Assembly: GCA_002081555.1 (NCBI GenBank)
Contig: KV921118.1
Span: forward strand, 1,454 to 34,821
Length of the DNA stretch: 33,368 nt
From: Protostelium mycophagum
Taxonomy: Eukaryota > Evosea > Variosea > Protosteliida > Protosteliaceae
Direction of reading: 5' to 3'
Shown in pieces: positions 22,312-32,403 of the stretch; position 1 is the stretch's first letter; the number at the start of each line of letters is the position of its first letter. Position numbers and translations under genes: made by a program. The notes below the pieces were generated by a model, which had not been told where the DNA came from, made no database searches, and saw nothing but the letters and a program-made list of their open reading frames with translations.

Positions 22312-25300
22312 CTATACTAGTTCTCCTTCACCTGTTGCAATCAGGAATGAACGATGATCATCAACTTCTTTAGAGATTACTATACCTATTACAATTATTG
22401 GTGCGTAAGTGAATCCTTCCAAGGACTTGTATGGTGACTTTGGACTTGAAGCTGTTGCCAGATCACCATTAGAGTCGGAATTTTTTGAAGCCTGATTAGA
22501 GGAGATGACGCGTCCTGCATCAATTATTCAGAATAGATGTTAACGTTGCGTTGAGAGGGTACTTACTGTACATCTCACGGTCGTTAGTGATTCCTCTGGC
22601 TGAACCAACGATACTGCACATCGTCTCAAATGTCGGCCGTTTCTCCGGTTCTTTTTGCCAGCAGGCTATGGATCCATTAATCCCAATTGACATTCTTCAG
22701 ACTCACCAATCATAACAGATTGTAACCATAATGATGTCTCAGGAACCGGCAGCCTCTTATCTTCGGTTACCACTGCGAGACCAACTTCCACAGGCGATTT
22801 ATCCGCCCAAGGTTCTTTGCCAGTAACAATCTCCCAAACTACCACACTGCACTCATCAGTACAGGAAAGAGGTGTAAACACTAACCCGAAAGAGAAGCTG
22901 TCCGTAGCTTTCGAGTATTGTCTTTCCGCGATGGCTGTGTAATTAAGAGAAAAATATTGAGGTGATGGCTTACCCTCTGGTGCCATCCATTTCAATGGAC
23001 CGACTGTAGTCTGCGTCACTCCTGAACTGTCTTCCTCAGCCTGACGTGACATGCCAAAATCTGACACCTGTTATATGTCAGATTAATGTTCGTACAATGT
23101 TGATTTACCTTGGCGTCCAGGTGCTTCGATAGAAGGATGTTCCTCGCGGCCAAATCCCTATCTCCTATCAAAACATCACTCGTAATGATATCTTACCTGT
23201 GTATAACTCCTTCCTGGTGAAGGTGGTACATACCAAGGGCAATATCATGAATAAACTTGTCTCTTAAATCGTCTGGTAGTTCGTTCTCAGCCAAATAATC
23301 TACTGATGTGAGTACCAAGTGGCCATAGTTAATATTTGTGTAAAAGAGTGATATGGAGAGACATACCGAGAAGAGAACTGCCCTCGCAAAATTCGCTAAT
23401 AAATGTTAATATAAATTCATACTTCATCAAACCGAACTCACGTGATCTGTAAAGATTTAGTTGTAAAATGACATGATATCACTCACCATAGACAGGGGGT
23501 CGGGAGGGAAAGTTATTCCAATGCTAAATAAAATTTAACAAATGATCATCTCTTTACCTACTCACAACAAAACGACATTCTGTGAAGTAGTCAGAAATAC
23601 GAAGAGAAAAATGTTGTTGTACTCACCGGGTGCGCGCGTAGCCTTCTCAATATTGCTATCTCGCTCTGTCATCGTGTTATTCAGTTCAAGTTACGCATGT
23701 ACTCACCATGAATTCGGTTAGCTGTTTCTGTGTCACGTGTTCTGCTCTTATCTACAACTTGTCATCACATGACCCTTCATGCGAAAGTTTTACCTGCTTC
23801 ACAGCGACTGATAGACTTCTCCACTCTGCTCTATAAACGATTCCGAAAGCGCCTGCACCTATTTCTGCCATATTCTTCAACTCTGAAAATGGTACCTTTT
23901 CATTTCAGCCAAAAATACACAATAAATAAATCAAGTACTCACGATCGAGTTTTTAGCATCTCCCAAATCGATCTTTGAGAAGTCGATCATCTCCAGTTGT
24001 CTGTCATACAACCCCTTCCCTTCCCCTCTTCTTCTATATAATATGATCCCGATTACCAAAGCCACACTGAATAATACCGTAGCTCCTATCGTCAAACCCA
24101 CAATCAGTCCAATCGGGATATTTGAATTATTCCCTGCCGAGGAGGTTGCAGCAATATCACCATAACTTATCACCTGCAAATCACTCAGAATTTCCAATAA
24201 AATAAGTTCAAAATACATTGTAGGAGCCGATTTGCTGCGTCGCAGCCAGTTTCTCGATGATTTGAACAGTTCTCTGGGCGCCTCCTTCGTTTATATTGTC
24301 TGCTGGTGGTGGTCCCACAGACAAATCTATAATGACACTGTGGAAGTCAGTTTTCAATATCCTAGGACGTCATCACCTTCCGGAGCGGATGTTGGTGATG
24401 CTTAGCCTGCTCCTTGTGATGTTTGCAACTGTCGCAAGTTCTGTCAAAAAATCGTCAGGGTCGAATGATGTTACGTTCCCCTCTAGTCTGAGTGTTATCT
24501 CATCACTTCCGTCTTTGTCAAGCACTTGACACCTGTCATCATGTCACCGATATGTCACATCTCCGATACCATCACCTTGCTCCACATAAATAATATGACT
24601 GCCACGTCACCGGGCATAAGAAGTAATTATGGTCCATGTTACATCGCACAGGGATGCCTGTTATATTCGATGACGTCGCAATGTCCCCCACATCGGTGTT
24701 GTCTGTCAGTTGATTATAGCTGAAATCGATGATACTGAGACTGTCCAGGGAATCAAGAGAAGGAAGGGAGCCATTGATGCTGTTATGGCTGACATTTAAT
24801 ATCTGGAAGGTGTTGAACGAAATGAAATAAGATGAGAGATATTACCTGCAAAGAAGATAAAGAAGATAAGGAAGAGAGAGGGCCAGATAGAGCATTACTG
24901 CTCACATCTACAACTTGAAGTTGCAGCTTCTGTGAAAAATCTGGCAAAACACCTGCAAAAGTCAATATTAATTTGGGCCTCCAAGAATAACTTCACCGGA
25001 AAATCGATTGAAGCTGATGTTAAGATATACTATAGATGATAATCCAGCAATGAATTGCGGAGTGCCGGAGAAGAGGTTATTACTGAGATCTACAGATATA
25101 GGATCAGATGATATTGTCTCAACAGATCCTGTGAGGCGGTTGTTCTTTAGATTTAAAGAACTGAGTGTGCGGATGTTGTACAACTGTGCGGGGATCTTGC
25201 CGAAGAGATTATTGTTGGAGAAATCCAATGTTTCTATTCTGCTTAATTGCCCGATCTGCGCCGGAATATTTGCGGTGATGTTGTTGTATGAGAGATCCAG

Positions 25301-28261
25301 CGTCTACAACGGTTATAAACTCATCTACAATCATCACGTGACTCACTTGCAGCGCCGTGAGAGATGATACGAATGAGATATCAGTGGACAACAATTGGTT
25401 GTGCCCCAGGTTCAAAATATTGAGCAGTTGTAGTGAGCCCAAGAATGAAGGAACCTCACCAATCAATTGGTTATAAGATAAATCAAGTGTGTCTAAGAGG
25501 GCAAGTTGGCTGACTGAAGCGGGTATCGTTCCGACGAGTGAATTATTGGACAGTCTCAGTTTGTGAATATTCGGCATTCTACAACGGGATGAGTGATGGG
25601 ATGTCCATGGGGGATCACCTGTTGATGGAGAAGACATTTAATATGGCTCCACTGAGACTATTGGAATCGATGAAACATTGGGTCAGAAGGGTCCACTTCC
25701 TCGCATTCGGAGAGAAGATCGAGTCGGGTGTCTGTCAAATATCATCACATGTCATGATGTGAAAAACAACTCACTTGGAAGTCTTCAAAGAGGTTGTTGG
25801 ATCCATCAAAGAAGATGATGGAGGGAGGTAGTTGTGAGAAGATATTGTTGGTGAATCTGTTGTTTGAGATCACCAGATACGTAATTACAGAGTTTCGTGG
25901 TGATACCCATTTTGCGTCAAATATCGGTCCCTCGAAGAGGTTGTTGGACAAATCCAACTGTGATGACGTCATTGACAAGCTGTCAGAGGAACACTTACCA
26001 CGGTAATCTTTGTCATCCGGGATAAGAAGGACAGATCTGCGGAAGAGAATTGATTGTCGCTCAGATCTAAAAATATCATCTGGGTGAGGGCGGGAAGCGG
26101 GGGGAAAGTACCGTTAAAGTTATTATTGCCGATCAACAAAGCGACCACTGACACGTGTCAATACATGTCGACGTGACGTCATCGACTCACTGTTTGTACA
26201 AGAATTAATGTTGGCTGGAAAATTCCCCGTAAACTGGTTGTAATCTGCTGCGATTTGTACGAGAGCCTTATTTGTCGAAAAGTCGGGCAAAACTCCAGTG
26301 AAAGCATTCGATCTGATACGGAGTGATTGTAGTCCTTTCATCCCCCGAAACAGAGAGTATGGTAGCTATAAATAGTCATTTCTCATTCGTCATAGTGACG
26401 TCACCTGTCCGGACAAAAAATTATTGGACAAATCTAAGCTTTGTAGGGATGTTAATGTTGAAAAGCTGAGGGGGATGCTTCCTTGTAATGAGTTTCCCAC
26501 CAAATTAAGATTCTGTATACTGATGGGCATATCTGGAATATTTCCGCCCAAGCGATTGTAACTCAACGACACATAGGTCAGCTGTCAAAGATGAGTCGGT
26601 GACATCATGTCAATCTTACTTTTTGATAGATTGACAGGTTAGGTATCGGACCTGTCAGTGTGTTCCCAGAATAATCGATGTACGATAGATTATTTGTTGT
26701 GTTGGGGAAAACAACCGGTCCGCTCAAAAAGTTGTTACTTGTATCTACAACCGTAAATGATTGAAAATGACTTTCTGAAGGTTACCGAATAACACCAGTG
26801 AGGGAAGGTTCAATATAGATTGTGGTATCTACAACGAGTCATTCTATATTCGTTTTCCCGCCAACTGACCGTCCCCGTGAGAAAATTATCAGAAATTTGG
26901 AGGACTTGCAGCCCACTCAGCCCGGTCAATGCTGGCAGATTCCCGGAGAAACGGTTGTTTCCCAGTAATATTTGTACAATTGATGTTTGATTCGAGAACC
27001 AATTCGGAATATCCCCATCCAGCTGATTTCCGCTGGCAACAAGCTGATGTGGTCAGGGCTTAAAAACATACGAATGATTATATACGAATTACATATTTTA
27101 AAGAGGTCAAGTTGCTCAAGTCCGGGAGTGGTCCTGAGAAGAAGTTACCGGGAAGATTGATCTGCAGGACATCAGAATCTCATCTCGTTAATCTCACGGT
27201 AGTTACCGCATTCACTCACCCTTTGTAGACTGACGCATCGCCCCAGATCCGGCGTAAGCTGTCCTCTGAAGTTTCCTTCATCTAGCATTAAAATGGTCAA
27301 TTTGTTCAAGTTTGACATTGACTTTGGCATCGATGTCAATTGATTGTAGCTGACATCGATATAGCTCAATGACGTGGCCTCGTTTATGGAGTCAGGGATG
27401 GGCCCTACAACGTTGTAGATGGTGATCAAATGTGATGATCATACCTGACAGGAAATTATGAGCCGTTTTAATCGTGGTCAACTTCGTCATGTTGTGAAAT
27501 TCGAACAATGGGCCGGTTAAACTAAAACTATTCACTTTAATAAGAGAACGAGGATACCTGTTTGTAGAAACGTCTAGGTACACCAGATCAACAGCGCCAG
27601 AAAAATCCGGTAAATTTCCGGTCAGCATGTTTCCGAAAGCGGAAAATGTCTGCAATTGCGTCCAACTGCTGATTTCTGGTGAGAGGGTCGTGTTCATTAT
27701 GTTCGCATTGATGTTAAAAGTAGACATGCTCGTCAAGGCACCGAAACTGTCAGGCACCTTTGAAGACGATTATTTCAATTCAGATGTTTATCTCCTCACC
27801 CCCCCAGAAATAGAATTTGTACTGATGTCAAAGTTTTTTAGATTGGGCATACCGAGAGCCATCACATCGGAGAGATAACCTCGTATAGAGTTCGAACTCA
27901 ACGATAAGGTCGTCAGTTGCGTGAAATTCCAAGCGGATGATGAGCTTGGAAGAATTCCACTCAAGTTATTGTTGTTCAACAACAGTTTAGACACCGAATC
28001 ACCTGAGAGGACGATTAATAAAGAAGGCAAGATGAAGCCATACCATCGCAGATCACTTTCGGGTATGAGCAATAGTCTGTTTGGGTAATATTCCACTGTG
28101 TTATCCACTGAGGGCCTACAGGGATGAGCCGACTTGTATGATATAAAATGTGAATCACCCCCGAATGTGTTATAGAGCTCGCTCAGTGCGATAAATTCTT
28201 CTTGTTTCCAGCCGCATACTGAGTTTAAGAGGAAGAACAGAAAGATGATTTGCCACTGCAT
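22312..28261 (-). CDS. LRR receptor kinase with tyrosine-kinase-like catalytic motifs
   Basis: A single-pass receptor. The signal peptide is MQWQIIFLFFLLNSVCG, followed by WKQEEFIALSELYNTFGG, like a plant LRR N-cap. A long ectodomain of roughly 15-20 leucine-rich repeats spans about 24780-28060 (NNNNLSGILP; LDVSTNR; YIDVSYNQL; LDLSYNNITANIP; MDFSNNNLFGKIPAQL). The membrane span is IPIGLIVGLTIGATVLFSVA (24218 exon), followed by RRRGEGKG. The kinase domain has GAGAFGIVYRAEW, VAVK, the helix C region EIAILRRLRAHPNVV, HRDLAARN (split by an intron after HR), SDFGMSR and GPLKWMAPE. It continues with ATDSFSFGVVVWEIVTGKEP and CWQKEPEKRPTF. Catalytic K, E, D and D are all present. No Tyr lies between DFG and APE. 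A short Ser-rich tail (NQASKNSDSNGD) ends at TAG 22312-22314. More than 25 small exons. The stop could shift a few bases if a last intron exists. Confidence 0.88.
27405..27418. repeat. 14-bp palindrome made of two head-to-head CTACAAC words
   Basis: CTACAACGTTGTAG is a perfect palindrome in the ectodomain region of the receptor gene, at an exon/intron edge on the minus strand. It joins two inverted copies of the dispersed GTTGTAG word described in the findings. Confidence 0.6.
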
Positions 28262-28705
28262 GTCTGGCCCAAGATTTTTGAAAAGCAGGTCTCGGCTTGA
28301 TTTCGCGTTCCACGGTAGAGTACGAACAAGATCCGGTTTCCAAATTCCTCCCTGTCCAAAGTGTCATTTACTTGTTGACATCTCCCGCAGTATCTATGGA
28401 GCGTTGTCATCACCTCTGGAGCTTATGAATATCAAATTCTTCGGTAGGCCAAAAGAAGTTCTTTCATCGTTGCAAATTTCGAATTTAACAAAGCCTGCTT
28501 TGGTACCTGTTTGAATGAGCCCGTTAAATGAGAGTTCCTCTCGTCACATTGACACTCTGTCACCGCAACTCCGGATTCCAACCAAGATCAGGAATAATGC
28601 TAATTAATATGATATATAATCGCTTGCGTTGTAGTTTCAAAAAAGGGCGCGAAAAGACGATTTCAAATGAGACCAACACTCTCAAAGATCCCACACAATC
28701 TCAAA
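28262..28705. promoter_or_regulatory. Divergent intergenic region, receptor kinase and dUTPase
   Basis: 444 bp between the two opposite start codons. A + strand reading frame (from 28528) runs through it, but it overlaps the dUTPase exons in a different frame and does not look like protein. Apart from the E2F-like box near 28648 and an AT-rich stretch near 28600-28620, I see nothing definite. Confidence 0.45.
28641..28655 (-). promoter_or_regulatory. E2F-like site upstream of dUTPase
   Basis: The minus strand reads TTTTCGCGCCCTTTT, containing TTTTCGCGCC, close to the E2F/DP consensus TTTSSCGC. It lies about 50 bp upstream of the dUTPase ATG. dUTPase is a classic S-phase gene under E2F control in animals and plants, so the position makes sense. 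No binding evidence is available. Confidence 0.5.
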
Positions 28706-29277
28706 ATGACTCTGGACATCCAACCTCTGAAAGTGAAGAAATTGAGCGAGCATGCCGTCCTTCCTCTCAGAGCTACTGCTCTTGCTGCTGGTTACGATCT
28801 GTCCAGGTTAGTTTTATGTTGAAGCCAACATCTGAAACTTATAGTGCACACAATCACACAATAGAAGCTCATGGTAAGGCCTTGATTAAGACTGATCTTG
28901 CCATCTGCATCCCAGAGGGGACATACGGCCGTATTGGTATGTCCACAGAGAAGGAATGGTCTGATGTATATAGCATGCCGCTCTTCTTTAGCATGGAAAA
29001 ACCACTTGGACGTTGGTGCAGGAGTGATAGATGCTGACTATCGCGGCAATGTCGGTGTTGTCCTCTTCAATCATTCAGACACCCCTTTCGAAGGTGAAAT
29101 TGTTTATTAATGTCTCACTGGAATACCTCTGAAGTGATCATTTTAGTGCGCACCGGTGATCGCATAGCTCAGCTCATTTTGGAGCGCATTTATACCCCAG
29201 AGGTTGTGGAAGTGGACTCTTTAGATGATACTGTTCGAGGCGAGGGTGGATATGGATCGACCAACGTTGCAAAATAA
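28706..29277 (+). CDS. DUT: dUTP diphosphatase (trimeric dUTPase)
   Basis: Splits dUTP to dUMP and PPi, keeping uracil out of DNA and feeding dTMP synthesis. Exons are 28706-28806, 28845-28936, 28974-29093 and 29147-29277, about 147 residues, a normal length. All five dUTPase motifs are visible: [41 protein letters not shown] (with the base/sugar-contacting Asp), [11 protein letters not shown] and [11 protein letters not shown]. Motif II normally begins with Pro (PRSG/SLA); here it is Cys, created at the exon 2/3 junction (28936/28974). The start was chosen because it gives [20 protein letters not shown], the usual N-terminal strand; no targeting peptide is seen. It ends with Asn-Val-Ala-Lys and TAA 29275-29277. 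Confidence 0.93.
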
Positions 29278-29773
29278 GAGAGGTGCATTGTAAGCCAAAC
29301 TCTGAAATATAAAGAGAAAGATTGTATCTGCGCACAGTTATATCACAACATAATGCAATATTTTATTCTTATTGCTTGGTTTTATAATATTTACCCATTT
29401 CGCAGTGGTCAAACTGATGCACGAACATAATAAATTAATATTAAAAAAAATACTCCTTTATGAAGAATCGAACAAGCCAGAGAAAGCATGAAAAAACGTT
29501 GATAAACACATAAGAAATAAAGGATGGTGCAGAGGATAATTCTGAATCGTGAGTTGAATTTATATTTAGCACTCAAGTATGCGAATAAAGACTCAGGCAC
29601 AATTTCTTTTCGAATATTAAAATTAGACAGATCAAACAAGCTCTACTGAACTATTTGTACAATTCTATTCGTGTTGCGCTTCAGGAGATGTCGAAAAATG
29701 GGGTGGAACATTCCACTTGAATGTCGACCGCGACATGTCACTACCAGTGAACTAAACACAACAAAACGAAGCA
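29278..29773. other. Intergenic region upstream of the CAP gene
   Basis: 496 bp, AT-rich in its first two thirds. A minus-strand frame at 29409-29639 is open but AT-driven, with no family resemblance. Near the CAP start there are two symmetric words: GTGGAACATTCCAC at 29704-29717 (GAAnnTTC, like a minimal heat-shock element) and ATGTCGACCGCGACAT at 29721-29736 (6-bp arms, 4-bp spacer). Confidence 0.4.
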
Positions 29774-30526
29774 ATGCACAAGTGCACGCTGTTCGTAGTC
29801 CTCTTATTTGGCTCTGTCTTTGCTGACCACTGGGCGGATCAATGGGTTGCCGACCACAATACCGCCAGATCCAGATTTGGACTCAATCCTGTGACTTGGG
29901 ACGCCGAAGGTGCTCGTCTCGCCCAAACCTGGGCTAATGTAGGATAATCCCACCATTTCACTTCTAATCTATAATGCAGAACTGCAAATTCCAGCATGGA
30001 GGTGCCAGCGGCTATGGACAGAACATCTGGATGAGCAGCGGGAGTGGTACTTGCAACCTCAACGACATCAAAGGATCCGTCAGTTCTTGGATGTCCGAAG
30101 AGAAGGTGTGGACTTGTGCCAAGGATATGTGGACCAATGGCTGTGTTGGTGGCTGGTCCGCTTGCGGTCACCTCACTCAGATCCTGTGGGAGTCCACCAC
30201 CAAGATCGGTTGTGCCTGCGGTTCATCATGCAAACTCAGTACGTTTTCATATCGCTGCGATGATTCTCATCTTTGTACAGTTGTCTGCAACTACAACCCC
30301 CCCGGAAACTTCGTCGGACAAAGACCTTTCCCTGTCGTAAGTCTTGTACACGCTCTGACTTTTCATCTGACAGGAACAGAGCCACTGTAACGGCAATGGA
30401 ACAAGACCCACCGGGACTCAATCAAATAACGGAACCCTTAGCTCTACAGGAACCAGATTCACCAGACCTACCATCAGACCTCCCAGACCCACAAGACACA
30501 ATGGAACCAGAACTGGCTCGTTGTAA
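29774..30526 (+). CDS. Secreted CAP/SCP (PR-1-like) protein
   Basis: CAP proteins are secreted, disulfide-rich proteins with lipid/sterol-binding or defence-type roles. The signal peptide is MHKCTLFVVLLFGSVFA. The mature part has WVADHNTARSRFGLNPVTWD, then (after a 41-nt intron) FQHGGASGYGQNIW, SVSSWMSEEKVW, CGHLTQILWESTTKIGCA and VCNYNPPGNFVGQRPF. These are the CAP1 and CAP2 signatures, with the family His/Glu/His cavity residues. Exons: 29774-29938, 29980-30238, 30281-30336 and 30374-30526. The last exon codes for a Thr/Asn/Pro-rich tail (HCNGNGTRPTGTQSNNGT) with several N-glycosylation sites, unlike the compact end of plant PR-1. TAA 30524-30526; AATAAA at 30558-30563. The target is unknown. 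Confidence 0.92.
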
Positions 30527-30639
30527 TGAGGGATACTAATCCCTTTGGATTTGTCATAATAAATAAATACATAGTTGTTGAAATAATAATTAAAAATTCG
30601 AAAGACCGTTTGGAGGACGAAATCGGACCAGAAGGATAT

Positions 30640-31764
30640 TTACTTTCTGTAAATGAGGAATAAGTGTGTCTTCTCGAGTGGTATTTGCTCGGTAGGAAGG
30701 AACGTCTCAAGAGGTACCTGGCTCAGAAGTCATTCCAGTGTTGAAAGAAAAAACATGTTGAAGATGATGTGATTCACCTCGTGCAATATCAAGTCCAAAT
30801 TATTGATTGTATCGAAAAATAGGTCGTGATTCACGCACAACCTCGCTCTCTGATTGCACAATATAAACACCCCCCCGTCTTGAACCTATAAAAGGGTCAG
30901 ACTGTCGCATGTAGACTATTCTCCACAGCACCTCTGGTCCAGATTTTGGCGCCAAAAATTTCTTCACTGTCTGCAGCAAAGGTACAACCGCCGCTTTATA
31001 GTACCTCTCCGAATCAAGAATATTTGGCGCCATTTCTTATTTTCAAAATTCAAAAAGGATACACAATGTCTGAGCCGATTATATAGTCGAAATGACTAGA
31101 GTGCTTTTCTGACAGCTCCTGCATGCTTGTTTCATCACCCCAGACCAATTTTTTGGTCTGAGGTCTTCTGGTGTCTACAGCCTTTTCAATATGAGGGTCA
31201 TCTTTTTCCCGCCAAAATAAAATTTGAATTTATACCTGATTTTGGGTAGTTGAGATCCAGATTTTGTTCGAGAAGTTCAATGGCTTCTTCATCATAATCT
31301 GTCAGCAATGGTGGTTTTGAAAAGTTAGAAATAGTCATGCCGCTCAACCCTAGCACTTGTGTCATCACTTGGAATATAAATCTTTTCAAAACAAATTGAC
31401 GAAAACACATGTAGTCGAGGATGAAAAGATCTCACCTTGTCCAGAGCCAACTTCCAGTACGTTCTTATCTGTGAAAATGTCCTTGTGCTTTTGATGGAGA
31501 TGACACAGGTATTGGCACAAAATCTCGCTGGCGGGCCACACCAATTTTCCCTCTGCACCAAGCGTGTGTTGATTATCACGACTTTTTACATTAAGTGCAA
31601 TTCGATGTACTGAAGCATCATCTCACCTCAATACTCTCAACTGGAAGGACAGATCATCATTCACTCTGAATGTGGTGCTGTCATAACTGCAGAAATTAGT
31701 TTTTGTGAAAAATGGGAGAGCACCTCTCAGGAAAGAGATCAAGATTCAGATCGCCGTCATCCAT
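30640..31764 (-). CDS. METTL21-like SAM-dependent protein methyltransferase
   Basis: The methyltransferase family 16 (METTL21/METTL22/eEF-lysine type) usually methylates lysine on translation factors or chaperones. ATG 31764 starts MDDGDLNLDLFPESYD. Exon 3 has GKLVWPASEILCQYLCHLHQ, typical of the family, then VLEVGSGQ joined over an intron to GLSGM, the SAM-binding motif I. LTDYDEEAIELLEQNLDLN follows (acidic loop). The post-motif is DYIIGSDIVY, in the place of the family D[VI]xY. YYKAAVVPLLQTVKKFL and VFILCNQRAR follow. The end IPLEKTHLFLIYRK stops at TAA 30640-30642. About seven exons. The junction after DIVY (near 31060) is uncertain. The substrate cannot be read from the sequence. Confidence 0.85.
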
Positions 31765-31865
31765 CGCAATCTTCCTTTGGGTTTTTCACCAAAGGTGAAA
31801 AAATTCGCAAGAAATATCGCAGAAAACAGTTCAAAGCGAGGTCTATCGAAAGAAACCAAATCAAC
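31765..31865. promoter_or_regulatory. Short divergent promoter region
   Basis: 101 bp between the METTL21-like ATG (-) and the first ATG of the next + gene. The + strand frame leading into that ATG is open back to about 31613, opposite the methyltransferase's first exons, but has no ATG. No TATA box was seen. Confidence 0.4.
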
Positions 31866-32403
31866 ATGCAACAACTCACCACCACACTCCCCGGAAACCT
31901 TATAGACAGCATTCGTCTAATATCGAAGCGTCTTGAAGAGAATGGTGAGTATATTGGTGAGAGATCTCCGACCTCTTAAGGTGCATCTTTTAAGATCGCG
32001 GGAGAGATCGCTTGTCATATACACAAGTATCCCTTTCTAGCCAACTCCGCCGTATTTCTTTTGGATTATTTGTCTTTCAAGGTAATTTGAGGTGGAAGCG
32101 TTCCAATACTCACAGATTCCAGAGGTTTTTTTTGGTTGAACCATTATATATATACAGAAACGAAAATTACTTTATCGTTTTCCTACCTTGGAAATTATCT
32201 CCCAAGGGTGACAAAACAGTCTTAGGGGTAGCGGTGAGGACTTCTCGATGTAGTATGTAAACTGATCATAACAGGCAACAGAACTGGCAGAATTAATGGA
32301 GGTCTTCATACATCTTCTTGAGATTCAGGAATATCCGTCGTCTATTTTGTTGAAGATCCACATCCAGGAGCTTATACAACGAAACGAATTGAACGATCAG
32401 TAG
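31866..32403 (+). CDS. Small helical protein of unknown family
   Basis: ATG 31866 gives MQQLTTTLPGNLIDSIRLIS, then KRLEEN. After an intron comes IAGEIACHIHKYPFLANSAV, then FLLDYLSFK up to about 32080. The last exon (about 32275) reads ATELAELMEVFIHLLEIQEY, then LLKIHIQELIQRNELNDQ and TAG 32401-32403. A middle exon (about 32157-32214) is likely, but its phase with the last exon does not fit cleanly. Predicted to be mostly helical. After the TAG the same frame stays open for 37 codons and ends with an acidic tail (GDSDEDW) at TGA 32515-32517. I do not recognise the family. Confidence 0.5.

Noticed and set aside
23590-23700. Apparent frameshift in kinase helix C region
   Set aside because: On re-reading the sequence (CTACGCGCGCACCCG) the frame is intact and gives RRLRAHP joined to NVVLF.
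28528-29037. + strand 169-codon frame
   Set aside because: It overlaps the dUTPase exons in another frame; the spliced dUTPase with all five motifs is the real product.
29409-29639. Minus frame of 76 codons between dUTPase and CAP
   Set aside because: AT-rich, hydrophobic by composition, starts inside intergenic DNA, and has no family resemblance.
1783-29727. Recurrent TGTCGAC word
   Set aside because: About eight copies against about three expected; too weak to report without a genome-wide count.
31613-31905. + strand open frames opposite the METTL21-like first exons
   Set aside because: No ATG in the frame that leads to the 31866 gene, and the opposite strand has a clear coding start; judged antisense.
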